A stretch of DNA of 64,000 nt from Limnobacter sp. SAORIC-580. GTDB lineage: Bacteria > Pseudomonadota > Gammaproteobacteria > Burkholderiales > Burkholderiaceae_B. Under the pieces are notes generated by a model. That model did not search any database, had not been told where the DNA came from, and was given only the letters and a program-made list of their open reading frames with translations. Below are positions 27,655 through 35,468 of this stretch, in pieces (the first letter of the stretch is position 1; every line of letters starts with the position of its first letter). Location of the stretch: positions 1,860,001 through 1,924,000 of the forward strand of contig NZ_CP053084.1 of assembly GCF_013004065.1 (NCBI RefSeq), read 5' to 3'. The translations under genes and the position numbers were made by a program.

Positions 27655-27717
27655 AAATTAGCGTGGAATCCCGCACTGATTTAACTCAATTTCACAACTA
27701 TGCACCCCTTTTTTGCA

Positions 27718-27733
27718 TGGCACACATTCTGCT
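27718..27733 (+). promoter_or_regulatory. Sigma-54 promoter of the nrt operon
   Basis: TGGCACACATTCTGCT fits the -24/-12 pattern TGGCACg-N4-tTGCw with GG and GC at the exact spacing. The start site should be near 27744, giving a leader of about 143 bases before nrtA. Confidence 0.78.
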
Positions 27734-27798
27734 AAGTGTGTACTGAGACCATGACCAACGACGGATCAGGTCAATTGCATTGAAGTGATTGAAGTACC

Positions 27799-27857
27799 GG
27801 ACAACGGCGTCCATCCCAAACTTGCTTGGGCAGGTGTGGTGATGTGCGCCGTTTTTT
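27799..27857 (+). promoter_or_regulatory. Tandem hexaloop hairpins and overlapping terminator (ANTAR-like leader)
   Basis: Hairpin P1: GGAC-AACGGC-GTCC (27799-27812). Two bases later, P2: CCCAA-ACTTGC-TTGGG (27815-27830). A terminator stem AACGGCG (27803-27809)/CGCCGTT (27847-27853) followed by T6 uses the P1 loop and cannot form with P1. Paired 6-base-loop hairpins with A at loop position 1 and G at position 4 are the ANTAR-protein target; P1 fits, while P2 has A1 but G at position 5. Confidence 0.6.
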
Positions 27858-27886
27858 CTTGTGTTGAACTTAGAAGGACGCACACC

Positions 27887-29206
27887 ATGAGCAACAAACC
27901 AACAGACAAAAAAACCGAGTTGTCGGAAACACGTCGCACGTTTATCAAACAATCTGCAGCGGTGTGGGGTTCAACCCTGCTGGCTGGTTTTGGCGCCCCC
28001 TCCATCGTCATGGCCCAGTCCACCAAACTGGAAACCACAAAAGCCAAGTTGGGATTCATTGCACTTTCCGATGCTGCACCATTGTTTGTGGCTGATGAAA
28101 AAGGGTTCTTCAAAAAGCACGGCATGACCGATGTTGAAGTGTTGAAGCAGTCTTCTTGGGGCACCACCCGCGACAACCTGGTACTGGGCTCGGCAGGCAA
28201 CGGCATTGACGGCGCACACCTGCTGACACCCATGGCCTACCTGCTCACCACTGGTGCCATCACCACCAACAATATTCCGGTGCCAATGAATATTCTGTGC
28301 CGCTTGAACCTGGACGGCCAAGGGATCTCAGTGAGCAATGAATTCAAAGACCTGAAAGTAGGCACAAACGCCACGGAGTTCAAGGCAGCACTGGCAGCCA
28401 AAAAAGGCGGCGGCAAACCTGTTAGCGCAGCAATGACTTTCCCGGGTGGCACGCACGACTTGTGGATCCGCTACTGGATGGCTGCTGCGGGCATCGACCC
28501 CAATAACAGCGTATCCACCATTGTGGTTCCTCCACCCCAGATGGTCGCCAATATGAAAGTGGGCAGCATGGATGCATTCTGTGTGGGCGAGCCCTGGAAC
28601 CTCCAGCTGATTCACCAGAAAATTGGCTACACCGCGGTCACCACAGGCGAGCTTTGGAACAACCACCCAGAAAAAGCGCTCAGCTTGCGTGCGGATTATG
28701 TGCAAGCCAACCCGAATTCAACTAAGGCCATTCTGAAAGCGGTCATGGAAGCGCAAATGTTCTGCGATGACCCAGCCAACAAAGATGAGGTCGCGAAAAT
28801 CTGTTCACAGCGACGCTGGATCAACGCACCGGTGGGCGACATTATTGAGCGCATGAAAGGTCAATTCGATTATGGCACTGGCCGCCTTGAAGACAACAGC
28901 AAGCACTTGATGAAGTACTGGAGCAATCAGGCGTCCTATCCATTCCAAAGCCATGACCTATGGTTCATCACTGAAAACCAGCGCTGGGGCTACCTGCCCA
29001 GCAAGCTGGATACCAACGCGCTGATCAAGAAAGTGAACCGCGAAGACATCTGGAGAGCTGCGGCGAAAGAACTGGGCGTTGCTGCGAAGGACATTCCGAC
29101 CAGCACATCTCGCGGCGTCGAAAAATTCTTCGACGGCAAGGTGTTTGATCCGAAAAATCCAAAGGCATACCTCGACAGCTTGGCGATTAAAGCGTTGAAG
29201 GCCTGA
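27887..29206 (+). CDS. nrtA: Nitrate-type ABC transporter substrate-binding protein
   Basis: 439 residues from the ATG at 27887 (AAGGA 8 bases before); longer in-frame starts fall in the regulatory leader. A Tat signal (RRTFIKQSAAVWGSTLLAG) precedes a CmpA/NrtA-family body (KLGFIALSDAAPLFVADEKGFF; FPGGTHDLWIRYWMAAAGI; VGEPWNLQLI). It binds nitrate/nitrite, or a similar anion, in the periplasm and delivers it to the permease encoded next. The nitrogen-type control region supports nitrate. Confidence 0.88.
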   Translation: MSNKPTDKKTELSETRRTFIKQSAAVWGSTLLAGFGAPSIVMAQSTKLETTKAKLGFIALSDAAPLFVADEKGFFKKHGMTDVEVLKQSSWGTTRDNLVLGSAGNGIDGAHLLTPMAYLLTTGAITTNNIPVPMNILCRLNLDGQGISVSNEFKDLKVGTNATEFKAALAAKKGGGKPVSAAMTFPGGTHDLWIRYWMAAAGIDPNNSVSTIVVPPPQMVANMKVGSMDAFCVGEPWNLQLIHQKIGYTAVTTGELWNNHPEKALSLRADYVQANPNSTKAILKAVMEAQMFCDDPANKDEVAKICSQRRWINAPVGDIIERMKGQFDYGTGRLEDNSKHLMKYWSNQASYPFQSHDLWFITENQRWGYLPSKLDTNALIKKVNREDIWRAAAKELGVAAKDIPTSTSRGVEKFFDGKVFDPKNPKAYLDSLAIKALKA

Positions 29207-29234
29207 TTCATCTAAGAAACAAGGACACATCATC

Positions 29235-30101
29235 ATGATGAATACCGACACACTTGAGCGACTACAAACCGCCCCCAAGGTAAAAAGCAAACCCTTCGTT
29301 GAAACCGCTGCCTTCAAGCAATTGAAGGAGAGCATGGGCAAGATTGTTCCTCCGATCGTCATCATGAGCATTTTGCTGTTGATCTGGGAAATTCTGTGCA
29401 GCGGCGAAGGTGCACGTTTGCCCGGCCCAAGCAAAGTCATCACCGACACTTGGGAATTGATCACCAACCCGTTCTACAACAACGGTGGAAGCGATGTGGG
29501 CATGGCCTGGCAAATACTGGCCAGCCTTGAACGTGTGGCCATGGGCTACAGCCTGGCAGTGGTGGTGGGCGTTGCGCTCGGTGTGTTGGTGGGTCAGTCC
29601 ACCTGGGCCCTGCGTGGTTTGGATCCTTTGTTTCAGGTACTGCGCACCGTGCCCCCGCTGGCGTGGTTGCCTTTGTCGCTGGCGGGTTTTCAGGATGGAA
29701 ACCCGTCTGCGATTTTCGTGATCTTCATCACGGCCATTTGGCCGATCATCATCAACACTTCAGTGGGCATTCGCAACATTCCCGAAGATTACCGAAACGT
29801 GTCACGCGTCATTCAGCACAACGGCATTGAGTACTTCTGGAAGATCATGCTGCCTGCAGCTGCGCCCTATATTTTCTCGGGCCTTCGTATTGGTGTGGGC
29901 CTTAGCTGGTTGGCCATTGTTGCCGCTGAAATGTTGATTGGTGGTGTGGGCATTGGCTTCTTTATCTGGGACGCCTGGAACAGCTCGCTGATCAGCGACA
30001 TTGTTCTGGCACTGGTCTACGTGGGTATCGTCGGTTTCATTCTCGACCGTTGCGTGGCCTGGGTGGGCAACAAAATTACACGCGGTACATCTGCAGGTTA
30101 A
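29235..30101 (+). CDS. nrtB: Nitrate-type ABC transporter permease
   Basis: A 288-residue protein. The BPD_transp_1 permease core has an EAA-like loop (YRNVSRVIQHNGIEYFWKIM followed by LPAAAPYIFSGLRIG) that contacts the ATPase. About six membrane helices. ATG at 29235 or 29238; AAGGA fits the first. It lies 28 bases after nrtA and 11 before the ATPase gene. It forms the membrane channel as a dimer. Confidence 0.9.
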   Translation: MMNTDTLERLQTAPKVKSKPFVETAAFKQLKESMGKIVPPIVIMSILLLIWEILCSGEGARLPGPSKVITDTWELITNPFYNNGGSDVGMAWQILASLERVAMGYSLAVVVGVALGVLVGQSTWALRGLDPLFQVLRTVPPLAWLPLSLAGFQDGNPSAIFVIFITAIWPIIINTSVGIRNIPEDYRNVSRVIQHNGIEYFWKIMLPAAAPYIFSGLRIGVGLSWLAIVAAEMLIGGVGIGFFIWDAWNSSLISDIVLALVYVGIVGFILDRCVAWVGNKITRGTSAG

Positions 30102-30112
30102 GGAGTAATAAC

Positions 30113-30964
30113 ATGAGCGATCGTTTCCTGAGTATTTCCCAAGTGCAAATGCGTTTTGAGCGCAATGGCATCGTGAACCCGGTGTTGAAAGACATCAACC
30201 TGGAAGTGAACCGTGGCGAATACATTTCCCTGATTGGCCACTCGGGTTGTGGAAAGTCCACCGTGCTGAACATCATTGCGGGTTTGCTGACCGCCAGCGA
30301 GGGTGTCGTGATTGTCGACAATCGCGAAGTGAACTCACCAGGCCCTGACCGTGCGCTGGTGTTTCAAAACCATTCCCTGCTGCCCTGGCTCACCGTGTAT
30401 CAGAACGTTGAAATTGCAGTTGAAAAAATCTTCAAAGGCAAAAAAAGCAAAACTGAGCAACGGGAATGGATTCTGCACAACCTTGACATGGTGAACATGA
30501 GCCATGCACTGGATCGCCTGCCCTCCGAAATTTCAGGCGGTATGAAGCAGCGCGTGGGTATTGCCCGTGCCCTGGCCATGGAACCCAAGGTGTTGCTGCT
30601 GGATGAACCTTTCGGCGCACTGGACGCACTCACCCGCGCCCACCTGCAAGATGAAGTCATGCGCATTCAAAACGAGTTGAAAAACACGGTGGTGATGATT
30701 ACGCACGATGTAGACGAAGCCGTGTTGTTGTCCGATCGTATCGTGATGATGACCAACGGCCCTTCAGCCACCATTGGTCAAATTCTGGACATCGACTTGC
30801 CCCGCCCCCGTGACCGCTTGGCCCTGGCCGACGACCCCACCTACAACCACTACCGGCATGAAGTACTCAGCTTCCTGCACGAGAAACAACGCAAGGTTGA
30901 AGCCATCGATAAACACCGGCAGGTGAAAGCCAAAACAGATTCAAAGGTAAGCGCAAGCGCATAA
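30113..30964 (+). CDS. nrtC: Nitrate-type ABC transporter ATPase
   Basis: 283 residues from the ATG at 30113 with AAGGAG. Walker A GHSGCGKST, Q-loop FQNHSLLPW, signature ISGGMKQRVGIARALA, Walker B LLLDEPFGALD, H-loop MITHDVDEA. It lacks the extra binding-protein domain found in cyanobacterial NrtC, so it is NrtD-like in form. It energises NrtB and is followed by a strong terminator. Confidence 0.92.
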   Translation: MSDRFLSISQVQMRFERNGIVNPVLKDINLEVNRGEYISLIGHSGCGKSTVLNIIAGLLTASEGVVIVDNREVNSPGPDRALVFQNHSLLPWLTVYQNVEIAVEKIFKGKKSKTEQREWILHNLDMVNMSHALDRLPSEISGGMKQRVGIARALAMEPKVLLLDEPFGALDALTRAHLQDEVMRIQNELKNTVVMITHDVDEAVLLSDRIVMMTNGPSATIGQILDIDLPRPRDRLALADDPTYNHYRHEVLSFLHEKQRKVEAIDKHRQVKAKTDSKVSASA

Positions 30965-30984
30965 ACACCATTTGACTCGACCAG

Positions 30985-31018
30985 AAAACCGCCAGTTTTG
31001 CGACTGGCGGTTTTTTTT
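30985..31018 (+). terminator. Intrinsic terminator of nrt operon
   Basis: AACCGCCAGT-TTTGCG-ACTGGCGGTT is a perfect 10-bp stem followed by T8. Confidence 0.95.
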
Positions 31019-31150
31019 CGACCCTAGGGAAAGTACCGATAGGTAAGGGTTTGCTCCTATTTAGTTAGCCTTTGTACGCCATCACAATGCAGGTTCGAAA
31101 AGTAAAACCAAAAACAACAGTCGAAAGCTAAATCAATTTAAGGAGGCAAA
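31019..31150 (+). promoter_or_regulatory. Upstream region of TRAP operon with dyads
   Basis: It contains the perfect palindrome CCCTAGGG (31022-31029) and TACC-GATA-GGTA (31034-31045), and the ribosome site AAGGAGG just before dctP. I see no clear -35/-10 pair. The dyads are candidate activator sites. Confidence 0.4.
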
Positions 31151-32269
31151 ATGACTGACTCAGTGAACAACCAAAAGCGCCGCGATTTTATCAAAGGCAC
31201 ATCAGTGGCTGCAGTAGGTGCAGGCGCCATGGCGTTCCCCATGATTTCCACTGCTCAAACAGTGAACATGCGCTTCCAGAGCACATGGCCCCAGAAAGAC
31301 ATTTTCCACGAATATGCAGTTGACTTTGCCGACAAAGTAAACAGCATGACCGGTGGTCGCCTGAAAATTGAAGTACTGCCAGCTGGTTCAGTGGTAAAAG
31401 CTTTCGACTTGCTGGATGCGGTGAACAAGGGCACACTGGACGGTGGTCACGGCGTGATCGCTTACTGGTACGGCAAGAACGCAGCGGTAGCGCTGTGGGG
31501 TTCAGGCCCTTCTTTCGGCATGGACGCAAACATGCTGCTGGCCTGGCACAAGTACGGCGGCGGTAAAGAGCTGCAGGAAGAAATCTACAAAGAACTGAAC
31601 ATGGACGTGGTGTCCTTCATGACTGGCCCAATGCCAACCCAGCCACTGGGCTGGTTCAAAAAGCCAGTGACCAAGGCTGAAGACCTGAAAGGTCTGAAGT
31701 TCCGTACCGTTGGCCTGTCTGTAGACATGTTCACGAAAATGGGTGTTGCAGTTAACGCATTGCCTGGCGGCGAAATCGTTCCAGCGATGGACCGTGGCCT
31801 GCTGGATGCAGCTGAATTCAACAATGCATCTTCAGATCGCCTGTTGGGCTTCCCAGACGTATCCAAAGTTTGCATGTTGCAGTCATTCCACCAGTCTTCC
31901 GAACAGTTTGAAGTCATGTTCAACAAGACCAAGTACAACAAACTGCCAGCAGAAATCAAAGCGATCATCGCCAACGCTGCTGAAGCTGCTTCTGCCGACA
32001 TGAGCTGGAAGGCAATTGACCGTTATTCCAAAGACTACGCTGAAATGCAAAGCAAAGACGGTGTGAAGTTCTTCAAAACACCTGACAGCATTTTGAAAGC
32101 TCAGCTGGCTGCGTGGGATGCGGTGACCAAAGAAAAGGCCGCCTCAAACCCAATGTTCAAGAAAGTACTTGATTCGCAGCGTGCATTTGCCGCACGTGCA
32201 GCCAAGTGGCAAGCCGACACATCCGTCGACTTCAAGATGGCACAAGCGTTCTACGCACAAAAGAAGTAA
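31151..32269 (+). CDS. dctP: TRAP transporter substrate-binding protein (TakP/DctP-like)
   Basis: A 372-residue protein. A Tat signal (RRDFIKGTSVAAVGAGAMAF) leads into a DctP-family body; SGPSFGMDANMLLAWHKYGGG resembles the keto-acid-binding TakP branch. ALPGGEIVPAMDRG is the ligand-gripping block with the family arginine nearby. It binds an organic acid in the periplasm. An intrinsic terminator follows at once, so it is probably made in excess over the membrane subunits. Confidence 0.9.
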   Translation: MTDSVNNQKRRDFIKGTSVAAVGAGAMAFPMISTAQTVNMRFQSTWPQKDIFHEYAVDFADKVNSMTGGRLKIEVLPAGSVVKAFDLLDAVNKGTLDGGHGVIAYWYGKNAAVALWGSGPSFGMDANMLLAWHKYGGGKELQEEIYKELNMDVVSFMTGPMPTQPLGWFKKPVTKAEDLKGLKFRTVGLSVDMFTKMGVAVNALPGGEIVPAMDRGLLDAAEFNNASSDRLLGFPDVSKVCMLQSFHQSSEQFEVMFNKTKYNKLPAEIKAIIANAAEAASADMSWKAIDRYSKDYAEMQSKDGVKFFKTPDSILKAQLAAWDAVTKEKAASNPMFKKVLDSQRAFAARAAKWQADTSVDFKMAQAFYAQKK

Positions 32270-32282
32270 TTTGCTCCACACC

Positions 32283-32322
32283 AAAAAGCCAGCACCTGCA
32301 CAACGGGTGTTGGCTTTTTTTT
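32283..32322 (+). terminator. Terminator between dctP and dctQ
   Basis: GCCAGCACC/GGTGTTGGC stem (one G-T pair) flanked by A5 and T8. It lies inside the operon and probably lets only part of the transcripts continue to dctQM. Confidence 0.88.
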
Positions 32323-32344
32323 AACCGAACCCGAGGTTCACCCC

Positions 32345-32914
32345 ATGTTAGCTTTCCTTCATTTGGTCGACAAAATTTCCACCAAGATCGGTCACCTGTT
32401 TGCCTGGACCATCGTGTTGTTGACCGGAATTATCGTGTACGAAGTGTTCACGCGGTACGTGCTGAACAGCCCCAACCCTTGGGTATTCGACGCATCCTAT
32501 ATTCTCTACGGCATCCTGTTCATGATGGCAGGGGCTTATACATTGGCCACCAACGGCCATGTGCGCGGAGACATTCTGTACGGCTTTCTTGAGCCCAGAA
32601 CACAAGCCATTCTCGACCTGATTCTATATTTCGTTTTCTTCTTCCCCGGCATCATCGCATTGACCTACGCAGGTTACACATTCGCTGACGAAGCCTGGGC
32701 CATCAAGGAAATGTCATCCATCACCGCCGACGGACCACCCATTTACCCGTTCAAGGCCTTCATCCCACTGGCCGGTTTCTTTTTGCTGCTGCAAGGCGTT
32801 GTGGAAGTAATCCGCTGCATCATGTGCATCAAGGATGGCGCATGGCCCAAGCGTGAAGACGACGTGGAAGAAGTGGACGTAGAGAAGTTGAAAGCCTCTC
32901 TCGGCAAGAATTAA
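32345..32914 (+). CDS. dctQ: TRAP transporter small permease
   Basis: A 189-residue protein. Four membrane helices as in DctQ (FAWTIVLLTGIIVYEVFTRY; ASYILYGILFMMAGAYTLA; ILDLILYFVFFFPGIIALTY; PLAGFFLLLQGVVEVIRCI) and a charged C-tail. It lies 11 bases before dctM and pairs with it to form the sodium-driven import channel. Confidence 0.9.
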   Translation: MLAFLHLVDKISTKIGHLFAWTIVLLTGIIVYEVFTRYVLNSPNPWVFDASYILYGILFMMAGAYTLATNGHVRGDILYGFLEPRTQAILDLILYFVFFFPGIIALTYAGYTFADEAWAIKEMSSITADGPPIYPFKAFIPLAGFFLLLQGVVEVIRCIMCIKDGAWPKREDDVEEVDVEKLKASLGKN

Positions 32915-32925
32915 CAGGAATCATC

Positions 32926-34800
32926 ATGAAAAAAGAACTATATTTTGGTATTGCCATCATGGCGATGATCCTGATCGGGGTCGCCATTGCAATGCCTGCG
33001 CCATCGGAAATGACAGACGGCCACTTGGGCCTGCTAATGCTCTCGCTGGTGGTTGTGGCCATCATGCTGGGCTTTCCAACCGCTTTTACCCTGATGGGCA
33101 TGGGCGTAATTTTCACCTACTTCGCTTACGACGGGAACATACAGAAAACGCTCGACCTGATGGTTCAGTCCACCTACAAGGTGATGACCAACGACGTGCT
33201 GATTTCAGTACCCCTGTTCGTATTCATGGGTTACCTGGTTGAACGCGCAAACCTGATCGAGAAACTGTTCAAATCGTTACACCTCGCCATGGCCCGCTTG
33301 CCTGGCGCTTTGGGCGTTGCAACGCTGGTAACCTGCGCAATTTTCGCGACTGCGACCGGTATTGTGGGCGCGGTAGTTACCTTGATGGGTCTGCTGGCCA
33401 TGCCCAGCATGTTGAAAGCGGGTTACGACACCAAAATGGCTGCTGGTGCAATTACCGCAGGCGGCTGTTTGGGTATTTTGATTCCACCTTCAGTGCTGTT
33501 GATCGTGTACGGCGCAACGGCCGGTGTTTCAGTAGTTCAGTTGTACGCTGGTGCGCTGTTTCCTGGTTTGATGCTGACAAGCATGTACATCGCCTACATC
33601 ATCATCCGCGCGAAAATCAACCCAAAATGTGCGCCCCCTCTGTCTGAGGAAGAACGCCGTGTGCCGCTAAGCCCTGTACTTGATTCGTTGAAGCGCACTT
33701 ACGGTAGCAGCCGTGCAGTGTCTGCCTTGGTGAATGGCTTGAAAGGGCGTCGTGAAGGCAACCTGACCGGTGGTCAAGTCGCTGGCCAGTTGTTTGTTGC
33801 GATGATCCCCGCAATTTTTGCTGCCTTCATTTTGGGCTTGGTGTATTCATCACTGACTGCTCCCAAAGAAGCTGCATTTGACACCTCAGGCTTGGTGAGT
33901 TTTGGTTCCGGTTACGAAAGCTCCGGCAGCAGCAACTATGACTTTGGTCTGGAAGAGCCTGCTGGCGCCGAAACCACCGAAGCTGCGGCAGCGCCTGCAG
34001 TGGAAGAACCTGTGGCAAAAGAAGCTGCTGCTGAAGCTGAATCAACTCCTGCACCCACAACCTTCTGGATTTGGTTAATGGCGATTGTGGCTGTATTGGG
34101 ATACTACTATTCACGCCTCAGCTTTGAGCGCCTGGAAGTATTCAAAATGCTGCTGACCTCATTCTTCCCACTGGCGATTTTGATCGGCGCTGTGTTGGGC
34201 AGTATCGTGATGGGCTTGGCCACACCTTCGGAAGCAGCCGCATTGGGCGCTTTCGGTGGCTTGTTGCTTGCTGCCGGCTATCGTCAACTCAGCTTTCCTG
34301 TGCTGCGAGAATCCGCCTTCCTCACCTCCAAAACAACCGCCATGGTGTGCTGGTTGTTCGTGGGTTCGTCCATTTTCTCTGCTGCATTCGCACTGCTGGG
34401 TGGGCAAGAACTGGTTGAAACATGGGTGCTTTCTTTGGGCCTGACCCCCATTGAATTCCTGCTGCTGTCACAAGTGATTATTTTCTTGTTGGGTTGGCCT
34501 TTGGAATGGACAGAAATCATCGTGATTTTCATGCCGATTTTCATTCCACTGCTGCCCTACTTTGACGTAGACCCGCTGTTCTTCGGCTTGCTGGTCGCAC
34601 TGAATTTGCAGACAGCCTTCCTGTCTCCACCCGTGGCCATGGCGGCGTTTTACCTGAAGGGTGTATCACCACCCGGCGTCACCTTGAACCAGATTTTTAT
34701 GGGCATGATTCCCTTCATGTTCATTCAGATCTTCGCCATGTTCGTGCTGTACGTATTCCCACAGATCGGCATGTGGCTGCCAAGCGTGTTGTACAGATAA
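32926..34800 (+). CDS. dctM: TRAP transporter large permease with internal insertion
   Basis: 624 residues, against about 430 for typical DctM. The N-terminal half (to about 235) and C-terminal half (from about 400) match the family, for example AGGCLGILIPPSVLLIVYG and VMGLATPSEAAALGAFG. Between them lie two extra membrane helices (about 288-312 and 378-395) joined by an acidic Ala/Glu/Pro linker (about 315-377). There is no frameshift. The extra domain's role is unknown. Confidence 0.9.
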   Translation: MKKELYFGIAIMAMILIGVAIAMPAPSEMTDGHLGLLMLSLVVVAIMLGFPTAFTLMGMGVIFTYFAYDGNIQKTLDLMVQSTYKVMTNDVLISVPLFVFMGYLVERANLIEKLFKSLHLAMARLPGALGVATLVTCAIFATATGIVGAVVTLMGLLAMPSMLKAGYDTKMAAGAITAGGCLGILIPPSVLLIVYGATAGVSVVQLYAGALFPGLMLTSMYIAYIIIRAKINPKCAPPLSEEERRVPLSPVLDSLKRTYGSSRAVSALVNGLKGRREGNLTGGQVAGQLFVAMIPAIFAAFILGLVYSSLTAPKEAAFDTSGLVSFGSGYESSGSSNYDFGLEEPAGAETTEAAAAPAVEEPVAKEAAAEAESTPAPTTFWIWLMAIVAVLGYYYSRLSFERLEVFKMLLTSFFPLAILIGAVLGSIVMGLATPSEAAALGAFGGLLLAAGYRQLSFPVLRESAFLTSKTTAMVCWLFVGSSIFSAAFALLGGQELVETWVLSLGLTPIEFLLLSQVIIFLLGWPLEWTEIIVIFMPIFIPLLPYFDVDPLFFGLLVALNLQTAFLSPPVAMAAFYLKGVSPPGVTLNQIFMGMIPFMFIQIFAMFVLYVFPQIGMWLPSVLYR

Positions 34801-34830
34801 TCCGTGCAACGCTGTCAATCAGCAAATCAG

Positions 34831-34856
34831 AAAGGCGTCCTTCGGGGCGCTTTTTT
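34831..34856 (+). terminator. Probable terminator of dctPQM
   Basis: AAAGGCGTCC-TTC-GGGGCGCTTTTTT forms an imperfect stem with one bulge, followed by T6. Confidence 0.7.
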
Positions 34857-34925
34857 GTTGCTGGCAAGCCATTCTGACCCTTGGTGTACAATGCAAAACA
34901 CTTTGCAGTTTTGTAGGATTTCTTG

Positions 34926-35468
34926 ATGCCGGGCGATGTCATTACCATTGGCAAGAATTTTGGTTGTACGACCGGGCTTGCTGCGTTTGTAGGGGTGCCT
35001 GGCAAAACAGGTGGGCATGCCCACTGGACCCACCAAATTGCCATTGACCTGGACGGCAAGGAAATTGCCTGTTTCTGTGATGGGGAGTGGTTCAAGTCAC
35101 AAGGCGTATTCGTGCCCTGCGGCCACACACACTCTGTTGAGCCCGGCAGGCAAGTCAACCTGTTCTTTGACAAAAGCGTGAACTGGATTGATGAAATCTT
35201 CGGTGGCAAGCTCGACACAGCTTGTGCCCGAGTGCTCGACCGAGACACCTTGCTGGGCATTCAAAGCTGCTTTTTCCATTCAACCGACGTGCGTACAGGC
35301 GTTGCTCTATTTGCAAATGCCTTTGAACTGCGTACGCAAACAGAAGAAAACCCGATTGAGCAGAAGCGCTGGGAAACAGTGATGAACAAGGTCAAAGCGC
35401 TGAGCGCCAGCCCGGCAGAGACTGATCAAGACACTTACAAACAACTGGGCGCGCTGTTCGCACTTTAG
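34926..35468 (+). CDS. AraC-type sensor (cupin)-like protein without HTH domain
   Basis: 180 residues from the ATG at 34926 (AGGA 5 bases upstream; a TTG at 34923 is also possible). Residues 30-80 (GGHAHWTHQIAIDLDG, then GVFVPCGHTHSVEPG) look like the cupin ligand-binding half of AraC-family regulators. The usual 100-residue DNA-binding domain is missing; the gene ends 4 bases into the nhaA 3' end. It may be a truncated regulator or a stand-alone cupin. A TGCAAA-N4-TTTGCA dyad lies just upstream (34892-34907). Confidence 0.5.
   Translation: MPGDVITIGKNFGCTTGLAAFVGVPGKTGGHAHWTHQIAIDLDGKEIACFCDGEWFKSQGVFVPCGHTHSVEPGRQVNLFFDKSVNWIDEIFGGKLDTACARVLDRDTLLGIQSCFFHSTDVRTGVALFANAFELRTQTEENPIEQKRWETVMNKVKALSASPAETDQDTYKQLGALFAL

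Noticed and set aside
27555..27660. GCACC-rich stretch as a CRISPR or tandem repeat array
   Set aside because: The units are short, irregularly spaced and in both orientations, fitting transcription-factor half-sites instead.
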